In this document: positions 7,485-14,076 of the stretch, in pieces | Layout of the letters: each line of letters begins with the position of its first letter | Position numbering within the stretch: the first letter of the stretch is position 1 | Source: Phycisphaerae bacterium | GTDB taxonomy: Bacteria; Planctomycetota; Phycisphaerae; Phycisphaerales; SM1A02 | DNA: 14,076 nucleotides | NCBI GenBank assembly: GCA_002683195.1 | Contig: NYSW01000042.1 | Coordinates: forward strand, 1 to 14,076 | Direction of reading: 5' to 3' | Program-made: the position numbers and the translations under genes | The notes under the pieces: model-generated | The model's database searches: none | What the model was told of the DNA's origin: nothing | What the model saw: the letters and a program-made list of their open reading frames with translations, nothing else

Positions 7485-9202
7485 TCTCTTCCACCACCAT
7501 CCTTCGCTTTCGAGCCATTCCCCTGCTCGCGACGATCCTGCTTGCCGGCTGCGCCCAGGACTGGGTGGAGTCTCGTGACGGGATGAGCCGGCGTGAACTC
7601 GAGCGGATCAGAACGATCGACACGCTCGAACTGTCGAGTGCCTCCGGTCCAGATTCCACGACGGACTCCGACGCCGCGATGCCCGAGGATGCTCGGATCT
7701 CCCGACTCCGACGAATGCTCGAAGACGCCGAACCGAGTGCGGTCGAAGTCGGACTCGATGAGTTTCGATCCGCCCTCCTGTCGAACAACCTGCAACTGGA
7801 AGTCGCACGCTTCAGCCCGGAGATCGCCGCGGCCAGGGTCGAAAGCGAATACGGCAAGCTGGATGCCACTTTCGGCGCCACGGTGATGGCCACCCAGCAG
7901 CTTGAGGATGCCAGCAGCAACAATGCACCCGACCTGGCCCTGGACTCCCAGTACGCCGAGGCACAGACCAAGCTCAGTGTCCCACTCGCCATTGGTGGCT
8001 CGATCGATTTGAGCGCCGACCTCTATCGATACGAAACCGAATACCTCAACACCTCGGGAGAAATCGAGGGTACGAACGCCAAGGCCTTTCCAGCCAATCT
8101 GTCCGCCCAGGTCACACTCCCCATCTTGAACGGGGCTGGATACGACGCCAATCTCGGCCCGATCGCGATTGCCGCCTACGACGAACGAATCTCCGAGGTC
8201 GAGCTTCGTTCAATGCTCTCCTCGCTCCTTTCCTCATCCGAGCAGGTCTATTGGCAGCTTCTTCGATCATGGAAGTCGACGGAGATCCAGCTTCAGCTGC
8301 TGAAGCTCGCCCGCCAACAGGTCACCGACACCGAGGCCCTGGCGAAGGCAGGTGTCGTCCCGGCATCCCAGAGATTTCGAGCCCAACTGACGGTGGAACA
8401 GCGGCAGGCAGGTCTCTTCGAAGCCGAACTCGACCTTCGCCGCGACATGAGATCCGTGAAGATCATCATGAACCGGACGGATCTGCCGCTCGACAACGAC
8501 CGGGTCGTCAAGCCGTCGACCAAGCCACTGCTCCGATCCTTCGTTCTGGATCGCTCGAAGCTCGCCTTGCTCGCGGTGGACAATCGATCCGAACTCCTGC
8601 AGGCAAGACTCCAGCTGGAGCAGGACGACCTGAAGATGCGGATCACCCGAAACGCCCTGCTACCTTCGCTTGGCTTCACGGGGTCCGTCGGACTTCTGGG
8701 AATCGGATCCGGTGGTGGGCGAGAAGCGATCAATACGATGTTCGACGGCACCTATCCCCCGGGTTGGTCGGTGGGACTCGATCTTTCGATGCCGATTGGA
8801 AATCGCGAGGCCGAAGGCGAGTACCAGTCGGCGGTGATCAGCCGGCTGCAGACCCTGTCGAAGCAACGGGAACTCACCCTGCAGATCGCCCAGAACGTCT
8901 ACGACGCGGTCGATCAGCTCGAATTGACCTGGGCGCGACTCCTCGCCTACCGGCGAGCCCAGTCGGATGCCGAGAAGAACCTCGACGCCTCCAGGCTCCT
9001 GTTCAAGAGTGGCGGGTCGAATTCCATGGATGTCGCCCTGGCGATCGAGGACCTTGGTGACGCCCGCCTCTCCATGCTCGACTCCGAAATCACCTATCAG
9101 ATCGCGATGATCAACCTCGCCACCGCGACCGGGACGACCCTGGGTCGCCAGGCGGTGGAGATCGGCACGGGCGACGAGACGACCCCTCACACCCCACGCT
9201 GA
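7481..9202 (+). CDS. TolC-like outer-membrane efflux lipoprotein
   Basis: The 573-residue product would be the outer-membrane channel for the HlyD/ABC export path. The N-terminus is a lipoprotein signal: a short polar start with Arg9 and Arg11, the hydrophobic run IPLLATILLAGC, and the lipobox Cys24. A polar linker (about 25-80) precedes two outer-membrane-efflux repeats (about 85-300 and 330-565) rich in Gln/Leu/Glu helical stretches. Family-like pieces include LQLEVARFSPEIAAARVESE, the GWSVGLDLSMPIGNREAEGE strand-helix junction, and a tail with LFKSGGSNSMDVALAIEDL and then INLATATGTTLG. The start is TTG at 7481, overlapping the previous stop by four bases, backed by GGAGG and by the signal peptide. 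It is the last gene of the plus-strand operon; the convergent hairpin follows 31 bases after the stop. Residue ranges are estimates by eye. Confidence 0.9.
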   Translation: MISSTTILRFRAIPLLATILLAGCAQDWVESRDGMSRRELERIRTIDTLELSSASGPDSTTDSDAAMPEDARISRLRRMLEDAEPSAVEVGLDEFRSALLSNNLQLEVARFSPEIAAARVESEYGKLDATFGATVMATQQLEDASSNNAPDLALDSQYAEAQTKLSVPLAIGGSIDLSADLYRYETEYLNTSGEIEGTNAKAFPANLSAQVTLPILNGAGYDANLGPIAIAAYDERISEVELRSMLSSLLSSSEQVYWQLLRSWKSTEIQLQLLKLARQQVTDTEALAKAGVVPASQRFRAQLTVEQRQAGLFEAELDLRRDMRSVKIIMNRTDLPLDNDRVVKPSTKPLLRSFVLDRSKLALLAVDNRSELLQARLQLEQDDLKMRITRNALLPSLGFTGSVGLLGIGSGGGREAINTMFDGTYPPGWSVGLDLSMPIGNREAEGEYQSAVISRLQTLSKQRELTLQIAQNVYDAVDQLELTWARLLAYRRAQSDAEKNLDASRLLFKSGGSNSMDVALAIEDLGDARLSMLDSEITYQIAMINLATATGTTLGRQAVEIGTGDETTPHTPR

Positions 9203-9232
9203 TCCACCATCAACCGGCCGGCTGAGAATGAA

Positions 9233-9265
9233 GATCGCCCGAGCGTCGAGGACGCCCGGGCGATC
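9233..9265. terminator. Hairpin between convergent operons, possible bidirectional terminator
   Basis: Perfect 9-bp arms (GATCGCCCG at 9233-9241 and CGGGCGATC at 9257-9265) enclose a second 5-bp stem (GCGTC at 9243-9247 with GACGC at 9251-9255), with one A/C mismatch between the stems and a 3-base loop. It lies in the 88-base gap between the TolC stop and the precursor stop, where both transcripts should end. No clear T-run follows on either strand, so a classical intrinsic terminator is only partly met; mRNA 3'-end protection is an alternative. Confidence 0.6.
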
Positions 9266-9290
9266 GATTCCACGTCTTCAGGCATTCCGC

Positions 9291-9905
9291 TCAGGTGATG
9301 AAACCTGGAACCACGGCGACTTCGACCTCGGCAACCACGGTCGTCGTGGTCTCCGTGTCCTGGAGTTCGGTCGTCTCGGTGACCGTGACTTCGGTCGTCT
9401 CGGCTTCCACTGCTTCGGTGGTATTGGTATCAACCGACTCGGCACCCGCACCGGCATAGATCTCGGCGTCGTCGAGGGCGATCTCGGTGCCACCCGAAGC
9501 CGGAATGGCGATGTGCATGGTCTGAGGATCGTCCACTGAAACCATGAACTTCAACCCGCCCGGCGCCGTGGCACCGGCGGCAAGGATCGCGGCGTTGACA
9601 TCGGCTCGAATCGCATCGCCCGTGGCATCACCCTGATGTACATGCCAGATGGCCCATCGACGAACGTCGGCGATCGAGGGGCTCGCCGGGAGCGTCCCGT
9701 CGCTGATGGATCCATGCTTGTCTTCGGTGACCACGATGTGTCGGGTGCCGGCTTCATCCTGGAGGATCTCGTAATTCGGATGAGGATGGATCGTGACCCC
9801 ACATTCCGCGGAGACTCCCTCGGGGTCGGATTTGAATCGAGCCCGAAATTCCGGATCGGACGCAGCGCGAGCCAGCATGCTGGCGGCTTTCATGGAGTTG
9901 GACAC
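9291..9905 (-). CDS. RiPP precursor with tandem NHLP (nitrile-hydratase-alpha-like) leader and Thr/Glu/Val repeat core
   Basis: The 204-residue product (GTG start) looks like the substrate of the cluster. Residues about 5-60 form one NHLP-like half (ASDPEFRARFKSDPEG, then the TRHIVVTED strand). Residues about 93-150 form a second, with AIRADVNAAILAAGATAPGG, DDPQTMHIAIPASGG and ALDDAEIYAGAGA. NHLP leaders derive from the nitrile hydratase alpha subunit; its metal-binding Cys cluster is absent here. A Gly-Ala step near 154-155 suits C39 cleavage and would leave a 49-residue core (156-204) with about 15 Thr, 10 Glu and 10 Val, no Cys, and one each of Ser, Gly and Pro. Residues 161-200 are five 8-residue repeats. 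The GTG at 9905 is chosen for its GGAG site; a TTG at 10007 would add 34 residues and an ATG at 9893 would remove four. It is the last gene of the minus-strand arm, after the two radical SAM genes. Precursor role is inferred; the cleavage point is a prediction. Confidence 0.82.
   Translation of the reverse strand: MSNSMKAASMLARAASDPEFRARFKSDPEGVSAECGVTIHPHPNYEILQDEAGTRHIVVTEDKHGSISDGTLPASPSIADVRRWAIWHVHQGDATGDAIRADVNAAILAAGATAPGGLKFMVSVDDPQTMHIAIPASGGTEIALDDAEIYAGAGAESVDTNTTEAVEAETTEVTVTETTELQDTETTTTVVAEVEVAVVPGFIT
9306..9425 (-). repeat. Five tandem 24-bp units encoding 8-residue repeats in the precursor core
   Basis: On the minus strand, residues 161-200 of the precursor fall into five consecutive octads. 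The first four start with Asn-Thr-Thr or Glu-Thr-Thr (examples: ETTEVTVT, ETTELQDT); the fifth is a diverged Glu/Val form (EVEVAVVP). Units two and three share the 11-base start GAGACGACCGA. The periodicity holds at DNA and protein level, implying growth by in-frame duplication. Confidence 0.75.
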
Positions 9906-10073
9906 GGTATTGATCTCCGGGGTTTGATCGGTACACGACGAATAGATTGGCCTGCCGGTTTGGGAGCAGACCTCAGACGCCCCGATGGTAAACGAATCAA
10001 ATCCCAAGCGAGATGAATTCTCCCCGGAAGGCGTCGATGGCGACGAAATCCGGCCCGAACGTCTCAGGATGAT
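9906..10073 (-). other. 168-base gap before the precursor gene, possible independent leader/promoter region
   Basis: This is the only sizeable gap within the minus-strand arm. It contains a comparatively AT-rich stretch around 9985-10020, but I cannot identify a convincing -35/-10 pair in it. Precursor genes are often transcribed more strongly than their enzymes, so a separate promoter or a processed transcript is plausible. Part of the gap would be coding if the TTG at 10007 were the real start. Confidence 0.35.
9915..9918 (-). promoter_or_regulatory. Shine-Dalgarno deciding the GTG start of the precursor gene
   Basis: GGAG on the minus strand lies nine bases before GTG at 9905-9903. No comparable site precedes the in-frame TTG at 10007, and the ATG at 9893 would be 21 bases from this one. 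This favours the 204-residue form. Confidence 0.5.
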
Positions 10074-11561
10074 TCAGCCGGGCTCCTTCGGCGGGGTCAT
10101 TTCCTGATCGCTACCGGTATCTGGAACCCCGATCTGGACCGGCATCGCCCCCTCCCCCGGGAGTCCAGCGCGGATCGCTCCCGCATCGAGAAGGCGTCGG
10201 AGAAGAGAAACCGCCTCCAGCGGCTCGAGATCAAGCTCTCCGACGAGGGTCTCCACGATCGAATCGATGGTTCCGCTGGTCGGAAGTTTCGTCTCGAGCC
10301 GGTCTCCACTGATTGGAGAGCCCAGGCGAATGGCGTGATGGTCTGAAACCACCCGCATCGCACTGGAATCCGGAGAGTCGGCGAATCGCACGCCCTGAGA
10401 ACGCGACAGCATGGCTCCTTCCTCTGGCAGCGGAATCCGAATCTCGTCCAGCAGCCGATCGATCACCGCGATCGCATCCTCCAGGCTCTCGAAGGGGATT
10501 TTCGCCGACTCGTGAACCCCGTCCGGCCGGGAGTCGGAACTCGGACACGGAGTCACGAGTCGAATCGTCCGCCCCACGAAATCCACCATCACTCCAGAAA
10601 GACAGGCAATGGTTCCGCCCGGCCGCACTTCACCTTCCGAGGTTCCTTTCGCTTTCATCCGGGTGCGGGCGCGTCCCGCCGCGAACTTCAGGCGGAGGTC
10701 CTTCCGAAACTGCGGGAGCATCTCCACCAAGGCGAGTTCAGAAGCGTCGAACCACGAGATCAGGGTGCGGTAGTCGCGGACCGAAAGCACTGAAAATCGA
10801 TGCGATCTTGCCGGGTGACGCGAAAGGGTCGCCAGGACCGAGGCTGCCCGTTCGGGTTTCCGGCCACCGAGTGCCGTCACGGTGGCCGGTGCCCCGCCCA
10901 CGATTTCCGCGAAGTCTTCCACGAACGACTCGTAGTCGGGATGGTCGAGAGGATCGGTCGCCCAGTAGAGGATGCCGTCCAGCGCCGCCGACCGACCGTA
11001 AATCGAGACGAGGTGCTGAAGCAGCCCACGAAACAGCACCACGTTCTCGGGACTTCGATCGAAGATTCCATCGAGGGGCTGAGCCGAGACTCCGCAGAAC
11101 CAGCAGCGACCGCTGCAACCCCGCGTCAATTCCATGGCGAAAGGAATGTGACGGATCTGGTCTCCAAGAGAAGGGGCCAGTTCGAACTTCAATCGCGTGA
11201 TCTGCCGCCATCGCCAGTTGGCGAGCGCCGGGCATCCGGGAGTGCGTTGGTCGCGTTCGGTCTTCACCGACTGGTGGCGTTCCCGCGCGTATCGCCTCCA
11301 GTCGGCGACGATCCCGCCGGCTTCGGCCACGCCATCCTCACGGGTGGGGTCCGTCAGGATGCCGAAATCTTCGGGCGAGACGAGGCGAGCGAGCTCCGTC
11401 GGGTCGAGATCAACCCCGAGATCATGCAGAGCGTCGGTGGGGCGCGCTCGAAATCGGTCGGGGAAGTCGGGGTCGCAGAACCAGGCGTCCACGAACCTCT
11501 TGACCTCGGGGTACGAGGCCGGCATCGAGGGTCGGAACCGCCACCGGATATCCGGTTTCAC
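10074..11561 (-). CDS. PoyD-like radical SAM peptide epimerase (second copy)
   Basis: The 495-residue product belongs to the radical SAM RiPP epimerase type known from PoyD of the polytheonamide pathway; such enzymes convert L residues of a precursor core to D. The [4Fe-4S]/SAM site is Cys149-x3-Cys153-x2-Cys156 in ELTRGCSGRCWFCGVSA. Later hallmarks are ILYWATDPLDHPDYE, the LVEMLPQF strand, GTIACLSGVMVDF and IRLVTPC. Residues about 20-61 resemble the NHLP leader helix of the precursor (CDPDFPDRFRARPTDALHDL). The C-terminus (about 420-480) looks like a small helical winged-helix-type domain. The start is the GTG at 11561, which overlaps the upstream stop as GTGA; the frame continues upstream to 11615, and an ATG lies at 11525. 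Together with the upstream paralogue it forms a coupled pair. Substrate residues cannot be read from the sequence. Confidence 0.85.
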   Translation of the reverse strand: MKPDIRWRFRPSMPASYPEVKRFVDAWFCDPDFPDRFRARPTDALHDLGVDLDPTELARLVSPEDFGILTDPTREDGVAEAGGIVADWRRYARERHQSVKTERDQRTPGCPALANWRWRQITRLKFELAPSLGDQIRHIPFAMELTRGCSGRCWFCGVSAQPLDGIFDRSPENVVLFRGLLQHLVSIYGRSAALDGILYWATDPLDHPDYESFVEDFAEIVGGAPATVTALGGRKPERAASVLATLSRHPARSHRFSVLSVRDYRTLISWFDASELALVEMLPQFRKDLRLKFAAGRARTRMKAKGTSEGEVRPGGTIACLSGVMVDFVGRTIRLVTPCPSSDSRPDGVHESAKIPFESLEDAIAVIDRLLDEIRIPLPEEGAMLSRSQGVRFADSPDSSAMRVVSDHHAIRLGSPISGDRLETKLPTSGTIDSIVETLVGELDLEPLEAVSLLRRLLDAGAIRAGLPGEGAMPVQIGVPDTGSDQEMTPPKEPG

Positions 11562-13054
11562 GAACCTGCCGCGGTGATTGAAAGGGGCACGGTCTCCGAA
11601 TTGACCTGTTCCCAATCATCGGGATCGCGAAGCGTCCCCGTCCGAAACACCCGGTTCATCGTCAACAGAGTGTCCATGGCGTCGAATCCGAGCTCCATGC
11701 GACCTTCGACGAACTCCTCCAGGGTCCGCGCTCCCGCGCAAAGACGGTCGGCGAAATCGCGAGCACCCTCGACCCCGTCCAGCGTGATCTTCATACCACC
11801 CCCGACGATGGCGAAACTGGTGTCGCTGATGACGTCGATGGTGGTGGTGTCCGGATGCAGGAGTCCGACCGGGTCTTCTGGTTCGAGCGCCTGAGGCATT
11901 CGATGTTCGATGCATTCCTGGATGAATTTCTCGACGTCCTCCCCGGTCTCGAAACCGGTCTCCGCGAGGATCCGGTATCCCAGCGGCCAGCGGTCGGTCG
12001 CCCGACACGGCGTGATGAGCCTGATGTTTCGCTCTGGAAGATTGACGAGAAACCCGGAGACGCAGGCGATGGAGCCGGTCTGCTCGAGGTCGTATCGGAA
12101 AGGAACCTTCTTCCCCGTCTCGAGCCGTTCCATCACGACCTTTCGGGTCCGACCGGCGGTGGCCTTGGGACTCGCTCGATTCTCGAACTGGGGGATCAGC
12201 TCCACCAGGAGGAGTTCCTCCGGATCGAAGTACTCGTGGATCAGATTGAAATCCTTCTTCGTGGTGACGGAGAACCGTTGAACGAAGGCGTTCCGGGTCT
12301 TCGTGAACTCGAGCAGCCGGCGAGTCCGCTCCGGATCCCGCATCGCGACCGCCGTGGTGGTCTGCGGGAGGTATCCGAGTTCGTCGTGAAAGACATCGAT
12401 GAACTTCTCGTAATCGGGATTGTCGAACGGCTCGGTCGCCCAGTAGCAGAAACCGTGCTGGGCGAATTCCTGTCCCATCACGCCTCGGAATGCCCCGAGA
12501 ATTTCCCGCCAGAGCGTCTCCGTCGAATCGTTGAACGGGATGTAGCCCTCGTACTCGGCCGCATCCACGCCACAGAACCAGCAGTTCACCGTACAACCGC
12601 GACACAACTCGACCGCGAATGGAGCGTGCACGACCTTTTCAAACTTGGCGACCCCCTGGCTGAAGACCCCCGAGTTGATCATCCGCTGCCGCCACCGCCG
12701 ATAGCGATCGTCGACGGGTGAACTGTCGCGGACCTGCTTGGCGTGCTTCATCTTCACATGAATGAACCGCCGGTATTCAGCGCAGATCTCCGAAAGCGGC
12801 CGTTGTCCGTTGGTGGCCTCTCTCGCCTGCTTCTTGAAGACCAGGATGTCGAGGTCGTCGGGATCGATCTCCTCGAGCCCGACTTCGGCGAGGGCCTTTT
12901 CGCGGTCCTCGTGATATCGATCACGGAAGGCGAAATCAGCGTGCCAACGCTCGACACTGCGTTTGAACAGACCGAGGTCGTCCACATTCGGTTCGTAATC
13001 CGAGTAGTCAGGGAGATCACATTCAGCCATCTCGTCGTTCATTGTCTTCGCCAT
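11558..13054 (-). CDS. PoyD-like radical SAM peptide epimerase (first copy)
   Basis: The 498-residue paralogue of the downstream enzyme, same predicted L-to-D epimerase family. The cluster-binding motif is Cys154-x3-Cys158-x2-Cys161 within VELCRGCTVNCWFCGVDA. It also has GFCYWATEPFDNPDYEKF, the LLLVELIPQFENRA segment, GSIACVSGFLVNLPERNIRL and ITPCRATDRW. Residues about 29-72 resemble an NHLP-type helix pair (FAFRDRYHEDREKALAEVG). The C-terminal 80 residues (containing GARTLEEFVEGRMELGFDAM) look like a winged-helix-type module such as many RiPP enzymes use to hold leaders, but this is a weak similarity. The start is ATG at 13054, with GGAG seven bases upstream; the open frame continues 81 codons further upstream with atypical sequence that overlaps the end of pyrE and is rejected. 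First gene of the minus-strand arm. Confidence 0.87.
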   Translation of the reverse strand: MAKTMNDEMAECDLPDYSDYEPNVDDLGLFKRSVERWHADFAFRDRYHEDREKALAEVGLEEIDPDDLDILVFKKQAREATNGQRPLSEICAEYRRFIHVKMKHAKQVRDSSPVDDRYRRWRQRMINSGVFSQGVAKFEKVVHAPFAVELCRGCTVNCWFCGVDAAEYEGYIPFNDSTETLWREILGAFRGVMGQEFAQHGFCYWATEPFDNPDYEKFIDVFHDELGYLPQTTTAVAMRDPERTRRLLEFTKTRNAFVQRFSVTTKKDFNLIHEYFDPEELLLVELIPQFENRASPKATAGRTRKVVMERLETGKKVPFRYDLEQTGSIACVSGFLVNLPERNIRLITPCRATDRWPLGYRILAETGFETGEDVEKFIQECIEHRMPQALEPEDPVGLLHPDTTTIDVISDTSFAIVGGGMKITLDGVEGARDFADRLCAGARTLEEFVEGRMELGFDAMDTLLTMNRVFRTGTLRDPDDWEQVNSETVPLSITAAGS

Positions 13055-13061
13055 GATCAGA

Positions 13062-13065
13062 CTCC
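13062..13065 (-). promoter_or_regulatory. Shine-Dalgarno deciding the start of the first radical SAM gene
   Basis: GGAG on the minus strand sits seven bases before ATG 13054. It supports the 498-residue form over the longer open frame reaching 13297. Confidence 0.65.
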
Positions 13066-13089
13066 GGGCTTGAGGAGGACACCGATCCG

Positions 13090-13117
13090 AGTGTACCGAG
13101 CCAATCCCCGGCTCCAA
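13090..13117 (-). promoter_or_regulatory. Candidate sigma-70-like promoter for the radical SAM/precursor arm
   Basis: On the minus strand, TTGGAG (13117-13112) and TACACT (13095-13090) are separated by 16 bases. They lie in the 148-base gap between pyrE and the first radical SAM gene, about 35 bases upstream of its start codon. The match is partial and the spacing one base short, so this is only a candidate; read-through from pyrE is the alternative. Confidence 0.25.
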
Positions 13118-13202
13118 CCAGGAACCGGATATCAATGTGAAACACCCATATCCGCGAAACCTTCGAAAAACCTCCGTGCACGACTTTCCGGGCACCAGAC
13201 CA

Positions 13203-13868
13203 TCAGGAGCGGGCCGTGGCTCCATGCCGTTCGCGATAGGCTTCAATCCGGGTTCGATCCCCCGCCCCGAGTCGATCACCGAGGTGCTCGAGCACATCGT
13301 CCAGGTCGACGATCGAGGCCACCGGCATCGAAAACTCCTCCGAGAGTTCGTCGAGGGCGGATCGGGTTCCCGTCTCGCCCCGGCGTTCTTGACGGTCCAC
13401 CGAGACGACGAGACCGGCGAGGCTCACATCGGCCGCCGCCCGAAGGATCGGAACCGTCTCTCGGATGGACGTGCCCGCGGTGGTCACGTCTTCGACGATG
13501 AGCACTCGATCGCCGTCTCGGAGCGGTCGACCGACAAGCACTCCACCCTCTCCGTGATCCTTGGCTTCCTTGCGGTTGAAGCAGAACTCGACGTCGCGAC
13601 CTCGCTCCGCGAAGGCCATCGACACCGCGGTCACCAGGGGGATCCCCTTGTAGGCCGGTCCGAAGAGCACGTCGAAGCCGTCCGGGAAGGCCGCTTCGAT
13701 CGTGTCGGCGTAGGCCCGACCCAGCGTCGCCAGTTGCGTCCCCGACCGATAGAGGCCGGTGTTCACGAAATACGGGGTCTTCCGTCCGCTCTTCGTCGTG
13801 AAGTCGCCGAAGGTCAGAACGCCGGCCTCGGTCATGAAGTCGATGAAACGCCGTTGATAATCTTGCAT
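13203..13868 (-). CDS. pyrE: Orotate phosphoribosyltransferase
   Basis: The 221-residue enzyme joins orotate to PRPP to give orotidine 5'-phosphate in pyrimidine synthesis, in the cytoplasm. Seen: the substrate-binding SGRKTPYF (27-34), FGPAYKGIPL (about 69-78), the mobile catalytic loop KDHGEGG (103-109) and the PRPP-binding VLIVEDVTTAGTS (122-134). Length is normal for the family. The ATG at 13868 gives the usual N-terminus; a GTG at 13910 would add 14 residues of unlikely sequence. No strong ribosome binding site precedes the chosen ATG. It lies on the same strand as the radical SAM genes, 148 bases before them, and is most simply a housekeeping gene marking the edge of the cluster; I see no reason to link it to peptide maturation. 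Confidence 0.92.
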   Translation of the reverse strand: MQDYQRRFIDFMTEAGVLTFGDFTTKSGRKTPYFVNTGLYRSGTQLATLGRAYADTIEAAFPDGFDVLFGPAYKGIPLVTAVSMAFAERGRDVEFCFNRKEAKDHGEGGVLVGRPLRDGDRVLIVEDVTTAGTSIRETVPILRAAADVSLAGLVVSVDRQERRGETGTRSALDELSEEFSMPVASIVDLDDVLEHLGDRLGAGDRTRIEAYRERHGATARS

Positions 13869-14076
13869 AGACGCATCGTATCGGCCGTTCCGCCACGGTT
13901 GTCTCCTCACTTCGGGCGCTGGCCCGGAGGCATCACGACCGTTGTTTCAACTCGCCACTCCCCGCGGTCAGGTTCTCGGGCCTTGTTCGTGATTGGGGCG
14001 AAGGAGGAGCCCGAATAATTCAGCGGTCGGATCGAATTCCTCTGGACCCGAAAATCATCGTCGGTATCGTGAATAA
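13869..14076. other. Terminal segment without a supported gene
   Basis: I find no convincing coding region, RNA gene or clear promoter here. On the minus strand it is the upstream region of pyrE and probably holds its promoter, with a more AT-rich part near 14020-14076. An open plus-strand frame ending at 14018 is the antisense shadow of pyrE. Confidence 0.5.

Noticed and set aside
9306..9425. Short tandem repeats as a possible CRISPR or intergenic satellite
   Set aside because: Units are contiguous without spacers, in frame, and encode a regular octad pattern inside a supported gene.
9228..9539. Plus-strand open frame opposite the precursor tail
   Set aside because: Starts inside the hairpin region and is the antisense of the repeat core; no ribosome binding site or family resemblance.
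10313..11894. Plus-strand open frames opposite the radical SAM genes
   Set aside because: Minus-strand frames carry clear CxxxCxxC and family motifs; the plus-strand translations are Arg/Pro-rich shadows.
13055..13297. 81-codon upstream extension of the first radical SAM gene
   Set aside because: It runs into pyrE, lacks family similarity, and a good GGAG site precedes ATG 13054.
13276..13896. Alternative minus-strand frame overlapping pyrE
   Set aside because: Arg-rich shadow; the PyrE motifs all lie in the other frame.
13137..14018. Plus-strand open frame of 293 codons across pyrE
   Set aside because: Antisense to a confidently identified housekeeping gene, with no recognisable protein features.

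Overview
The window reads as one RiPP (ribosomally made, post-translationally modified peptide) gene cluster of the proteusin/NHLM type, with one housekeeping gene, pyrE, at the right edge. The DNA is GC-rich. The export genes (HlyD-type membrane fusion protein, TolC-type outer-membrane lipoprotein) indicate a Gram-negative cell envelope. I cannot fix the phylum from the sequence; a Planctomycetota-like bacterium is a guess.

Layout. Plus strand, 1-9202: one tightly packed operon whose genes overlap or nearly touch. It runs YcaO enzyme (5' end outside the window), TfuA-like protein, HlyD/NHLM secretion protein, C39-peptidase ABC protein, second NHLM ABC protein, TolC-like lipoprotein. Minus strand, 13054 down to 9291: two PoyD-like radical SAM enzymes (4-base overlap), then a 204-residue precursor protein. 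The two arms converge on a hairpin at 9233-9265. Minus strand, 13868-13203: pyrE (orotate phosphoribosyltransferase), probably unrelated chromosomal background. The segment 13869-14076 holds no gene I can support.

How the genes may work together. The precursor has a long leader with two nitrile-hydratase-alpha-like (NHLP) halves, an Ala-Gly-Ala-Gly-Ala processing region, and a 49-residue Thr/Glu/Val-rich tail without cysteine, built from five 8-residue (24-bp) repeats. The two PoyD-like enzymes are predicted to convert L to D residues in it. YcaO plus TfuA is predicted to change backbone amides to thioamides, or less likely to cyclise Thr. The C39 peptidase, whose Cys-His-Asp triad is intact, would remove the leader; the ABC/HlyD/TolC proteins would form the export path.

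The most surprising point is that both ABC proteins keep the outline of a nucleotide-binding domain but have lost essentially every catalytic motif (Walker A, signature, Q-loop, H-loop; Walker B fully in one and partly in the other). As read here, the secretion apparatus has no working ATPase of its own. Together with the tandem-NHLP leader and repeat core, this makes the cluster a candidate for an undescribed proteusin variant.
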